From: JAVBUZ01 sp031554725
Lineage (GTDB): Bacteria > Bacillota > Clostridia > Lachnospirales > Lachnospiraceae
DNA length: 7,444 nucleotides
NCBI GenBank assembly: GCA_031554725.1
Contig: JAVBUZ010000142.1
Span: forward strand, 1-7,444
Direction: 5' to 3'
Every line of letters begins with the position of its first letter. The first letter of the stretch is position 1. The notes beneath the pieces were generated by a model that was not told the DNA's origin, searched no databases, and saw only the letters and a program-made list of their open reading frames with translations. The position numbers were made by a program, and so were the translations under genes. Shown one piece after another: positions 5,228 through 7,444 of the stretch.

Positions 5228-6597
5228 AGTTATCAGCAAAGGAAAAGTTTTCATATGGTATTGGGGCAGTAGGAAAGGACATGGTATACATGCTAACTGC
5301 TGCATATATTCTTTATTATTATCAGGATATTATGGGGATTAGCGCGGTATTTACTGGGGTCTTACTTATGGTTGCACGTGTGTTTGATGCCTTAAATGAT
5401 CCAATGATGGGAATTATTGTTGCAAAAACAAAAACCAGATTTGGTAAGTTTAGACCTTGGTTATTTACAGGAACGATTTTAAATGCACTTATTTTATATG
5501 CAATGTTTGCTATTCCAAGAGCCTTAGGTGGCACGGGCCTCTTAATATATGCAGCAGTAGCCTATATTTTATGGGGTGTTACCTATACTATGATGGATAT
5601 CCCTTATTGGTCTATGATTCCTGCTTTTGCAAAGGATGGTAAAGAAAGAGAAGGCCTTTCTGCTATGGCAAGAACCTGCGCAGGTGTGGGAAGTGCTATT
5701 ATCACCATAATCACCATGCAGGCAGTGTATTTCTTAGGCAATGGGGATGAAAGAGAAGGCTTTAAATGGTTTACACTCATTGTAGCAATCTTCTTTGTAG
5801 CAACAGCAGTTATTATGTGCGTATGCATCAAAGAAAAATCCACAGCGGATATGGAAACAAATACTATAAAAGAAATGATTCAGGCACTGCTTAAAAATGA
5901 TCAGGCAATGACCGTAGTTATTGCAATCGTACTAATTAACTGTTCTATCTATTTAACCAGTAACTTAGTAATCTATTTCTTTAAATATGACTTTGGCGGT
6001 GAGGGCTGGTATAATGCCTATACCTTATTTAATACCTTTGGTGGTGCAATGCAGATTTTATCTATGATGATACTTTACCCACTATTTCGTAAATTCCTTT
6101 CTACAGTGAGGGTGTTTAGAGCCAGCCTTTATATGGCTATTGTAGGTTACATAACTTTACTTGCACTAGCATGCACGAATATGTCAAACGTTGTGCTTTT
6201 GTTTATTCCTGGCTTTTTTATTTTTGCAGCCAACGGACTTTTAACCGTACTCACAACTGTATTTTTGGCAAACTCCGTAGATTATGGTGAAATCAAAAAT
6301 GGTAGAAGAGATGAAAGCGTTATCTTCTCTATGCAGACCTTCGTGGTAAAGCTAGCATCCGGTGTTTCTGTATTGATTGCGTCTATCTGCTTAGAGGTCT
6401 TTCATATCAGCCAGAACACAGAAGCAGAAACTGCAGTTGCTAATCAGTCATCTATTATGGGACTACGCATGACTATGACACTAATTCCTATAGTCGGCCT
6501 AATTGTAGCAATCATTTTCTTTGGAAAGAAATTTAAGCTAACAGATGAAAAGGTAGCTGAAATTGCAGCACAGTTACAGGAAAAGCAAACAAAATAG
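5224..6597 (+). CDS. GPH-family (MelB-type) cation:sugar symporter
   Basis: Predicted 457-residue inner-membrane carrier of the glycoside-pentoside-hexuronide:cation symporter family within the major facilitator superfamily, with about 12 hydrophobic helices. MelB landmarks fall in the expected places: Asp19 in GKD (sugar site), Asp55 and Asp59 in FDALNDPMMG (cation site), the loop motif RFGKFRPW (72-79), Asp125 in MMDIPYWS (equivalent to MelB Asp124, sugar site), and Lys376 in QTFVVK (equivalent to MelB Lys377). This supports a galactoside-like cargo driven by Na+, H+ or Li+. The ATG at 5224 overlaps the GH2 stop by 4 bp (ATGA), with AGGAGG (5211-5216) 7 nt upstream and inside the GH2 coding region. 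The cation and exact sugar are not decided by the motifs. Related xyloside and glucuronide carriers share much of this pattern. Confidence 0.92.
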   Translation: MKLSAKEKFSYGIGAVGKDMVYMLTAAYILYYYQDIMGISAVFTGVLLMVARVFDALNDPMMGIIVAKTKTRFGKFRPWLFTGTILNALILYAMFAIPRALGGTGLLIYAAVAYILWGVTYTMMDIPYWSMIPAFAKDGKEREGLSAMARTCAGVGSAIITIITMQAVYFLGNGDEREGFKWFTLIVAIFFVATAVIMCVCIKEKSTADMETNTIKEMIQALLKNDQAMTVVIAIVLINCSIYLTSNLVIYFFKYDFGGEGWYNAYTLFNTFGGAMQILSMMILYPLFRKFLSTVRVFRASLYMAIVGYITLLALACTNMSNVVLLFIPGFFIFAANGLLTVLTTVFLANSVDYGEIKNGRRDESVIFSMQTFVVKLASGVSVLIASICLEVFHISQNTEAETAVANQSSIMGLRMTMTLIPIVGLIVAIIFFGKKFKLTDEKVAEIAAQLQEKQTK

Positions 6598-6607
6598 GAG
6601 ACAATCA

Positions 6608-7444
6608 ATGATTAGAGAAGAGAATGGTGTTTTTATTTTAGAAACAGAGCATACTACCTATGCTTTTGCAAAAATGGAGAGTGGGCATTTAGAGCATTTG
6701 TATTATGGAGAAACCATTTCCCTGGAGGCAGATGGACTTAGGGCACTAAGTCATAAGTGCACAATTGTAAATGGCTGTAGCATTGCTTATAATAAAGAGC
6801 ATTCTAACGTAGGGCTAGATGATGTTTGCTTAGAAACGTCAGGAGTCGGAAAGGGCGATCTTAGACAGCCCTTTGTGGAAATTGAGTGGCAAGATGGAAG
6901 CCGCACCACAGACTTTATACTGGATAGCTTTGAGGTAGTAGCCAAGAAGCTTCCACTTCAAACACTGCCTTCCTCTTATGATGAAGAGGAGTTGGCTCAG
7001 ACCTTGGTTCTAAGGCTAAAGGAAAAGTATAGGCAGGTAATGCTAGAGCTTAGATATAGTGTGTTTGAAAAAAGTGACATTATTGTCAGAAACTCCAAGC
7101 TAGAAAACCATGAACAAGAGGAAGTAAGAGTAAAAAGACTTATGAGTCTTCAGCTTGATTTGGAAAAGTTAGGCTATCGATTTACAACCTTTCATGGGGA
7201 CTGGACTCGTGAAATGATGAAAAGTGAAGTAGAAGTATGGGCGGGAAGGATGGTAAATGCTTCAAATACAGGCTTCTCCTCCAACCATGCCAACCCCTTT
7301 GTTATCATTAGCGATAATACTGCAACAGAAATTACAGGGGAATGCTTTGCCTGCAATCTTATTTATTCAGGAAACCACTATGAGGCCCTAGAGGTTAGTG
7401 GGCACAACAAGACCAGGTTTTTAGCAGGCATAAATCAAGAAGGC
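6608..7444 (+). CDS. Alpha-galactosidase, glycoside hydrolase family 36, N-terminal part (3' end outside window)
   Basis: An open frame of 279 codons runs from the ATG at 6608 to the last base without a stop. AGGAG (6596-6600) sits 7 nt before the start and overlaps the stop codon of the transporter gene, which lies 10 bp upstream. The translation starts MIREENGVFILETEHTTYAF and matches the beta-rich N-terminal supersandwich domain of GH36 enzymes: LEHLYYGE (29-36), HGDWTREM (196-203), GFSSNHANPF (222-231) and GECFACNLIYSGNHYEALEV, the latter close to the usual GEVYGFNLVYSGN segment. GH36 proteins are about 700-750 residues, so roughly the last 60 percent, including the barrel with both catalytic aspartates, lies beyond the window. 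The expected role is cytoplasmic removal of terminal alpha-galactose from imported oligosaccharides such as melibiose- or raffinose-type sugars. Alpha-N-acetylgalactosaminidase activity is a rarer alternative. Catalytic integrity cannot be judged here. Confidence 0.87.
   Translation, partial: MIREENGVFILETEHTTYAFAKMESGHLEHLYYGETISLEADGLRALSHKCTIVNGCSIAYNKEHSNVGLDDVCLETSGVGKGDLRQPFVEIEWQDGSRTTDFILDSFEVVAKKLPLQTLPSSYDEEELAQTLVLRLKEKYRQVMLELRYSVFEKSDIIVRNSKLENHEQEEVRVKRLMSLQLDLEKLGYRFTTFHGDWTREMMKSEVEVWAGRMVNASNTGFSSNHANPFVIISDNTATEITGECFACNLIYSGNHYEALEVSGHNKTRFLAGINQEG

Overview
The window looks like a piece of a Gram-positive, low-GC Firmicutes chromosome, most likely from a gut or anaerobic Clostridia/Lachnospiraceae-type bacterium. 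The reasons are A/T-rich codon use, strong AGGAGG-type ribosome sites, a CwlO/PcsB-like peptidoglycan hydrolase, and a GH2-GPH-GH36 sugar locus typical of such genomes. The lineage is an inference from style and families, not from a marker search.

Left part (1-2035), housekeeping-like. The 3' end of asnS (asparaginyl-tRNA synthetase) is followed after 32 bp, with no terminator between, by a secreted coiled-coil + NlpC/P60 cell-wall hydrolase. A convergent gene on the minus strand encodes a P-loop uridine-kinase-like protein. The two convergent genes overlap so tightly that their stop codons share one CTAG. The only visible intrinsic terminator for the hydrolase transcript (1581-1625) lies inside the coding region of the convergent kinase gene.

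Middle (2036-2247), a 212-bp divergent intergenic region. It carries a good plus-strand promoter (TTGTGC, 17 bp, TATAAT). A perfect 7-6-7 inverted repeat covers its -35 box and part of the spacer and is the best operator candidate for the TetR regulator that follows. A second, longer imperfect dyad lies at about the predicted start of the transcript. A weaker minus-strand promoter for the kinase gene is also possible.

Right part (2248-7444), a sugar-use operon in the order TetR regulator, GH2 glycosidase, GPH/MelB-type cation-sugar symporter, GH36 alpha-galactosidase (cut by the window end). Gaps are 16 bp, a 4-bp ATGA overlap, and 10 bp, so the genes are very probably co-transcribed. The GH2 enzyme has no signal peptide. 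The natural reading is that a small galactoside is imported by the symporter and then split in the cytoplasm by the alpha-galactosidase and the GH2 (probably beta-galactosidase-like) enzyme, under TetR control. The exact sugar cannot be read from the sequence.

I see no RNA gene, CRISPR array, insertion sequence, phage gene or attachment site. The least ordinary signals are the terminator embedded antisense in a conserved part of a coding gene, the two dyads controlling the sugar operon, and the atypical acid/base loop and helical insert of the GH2 enzyme.
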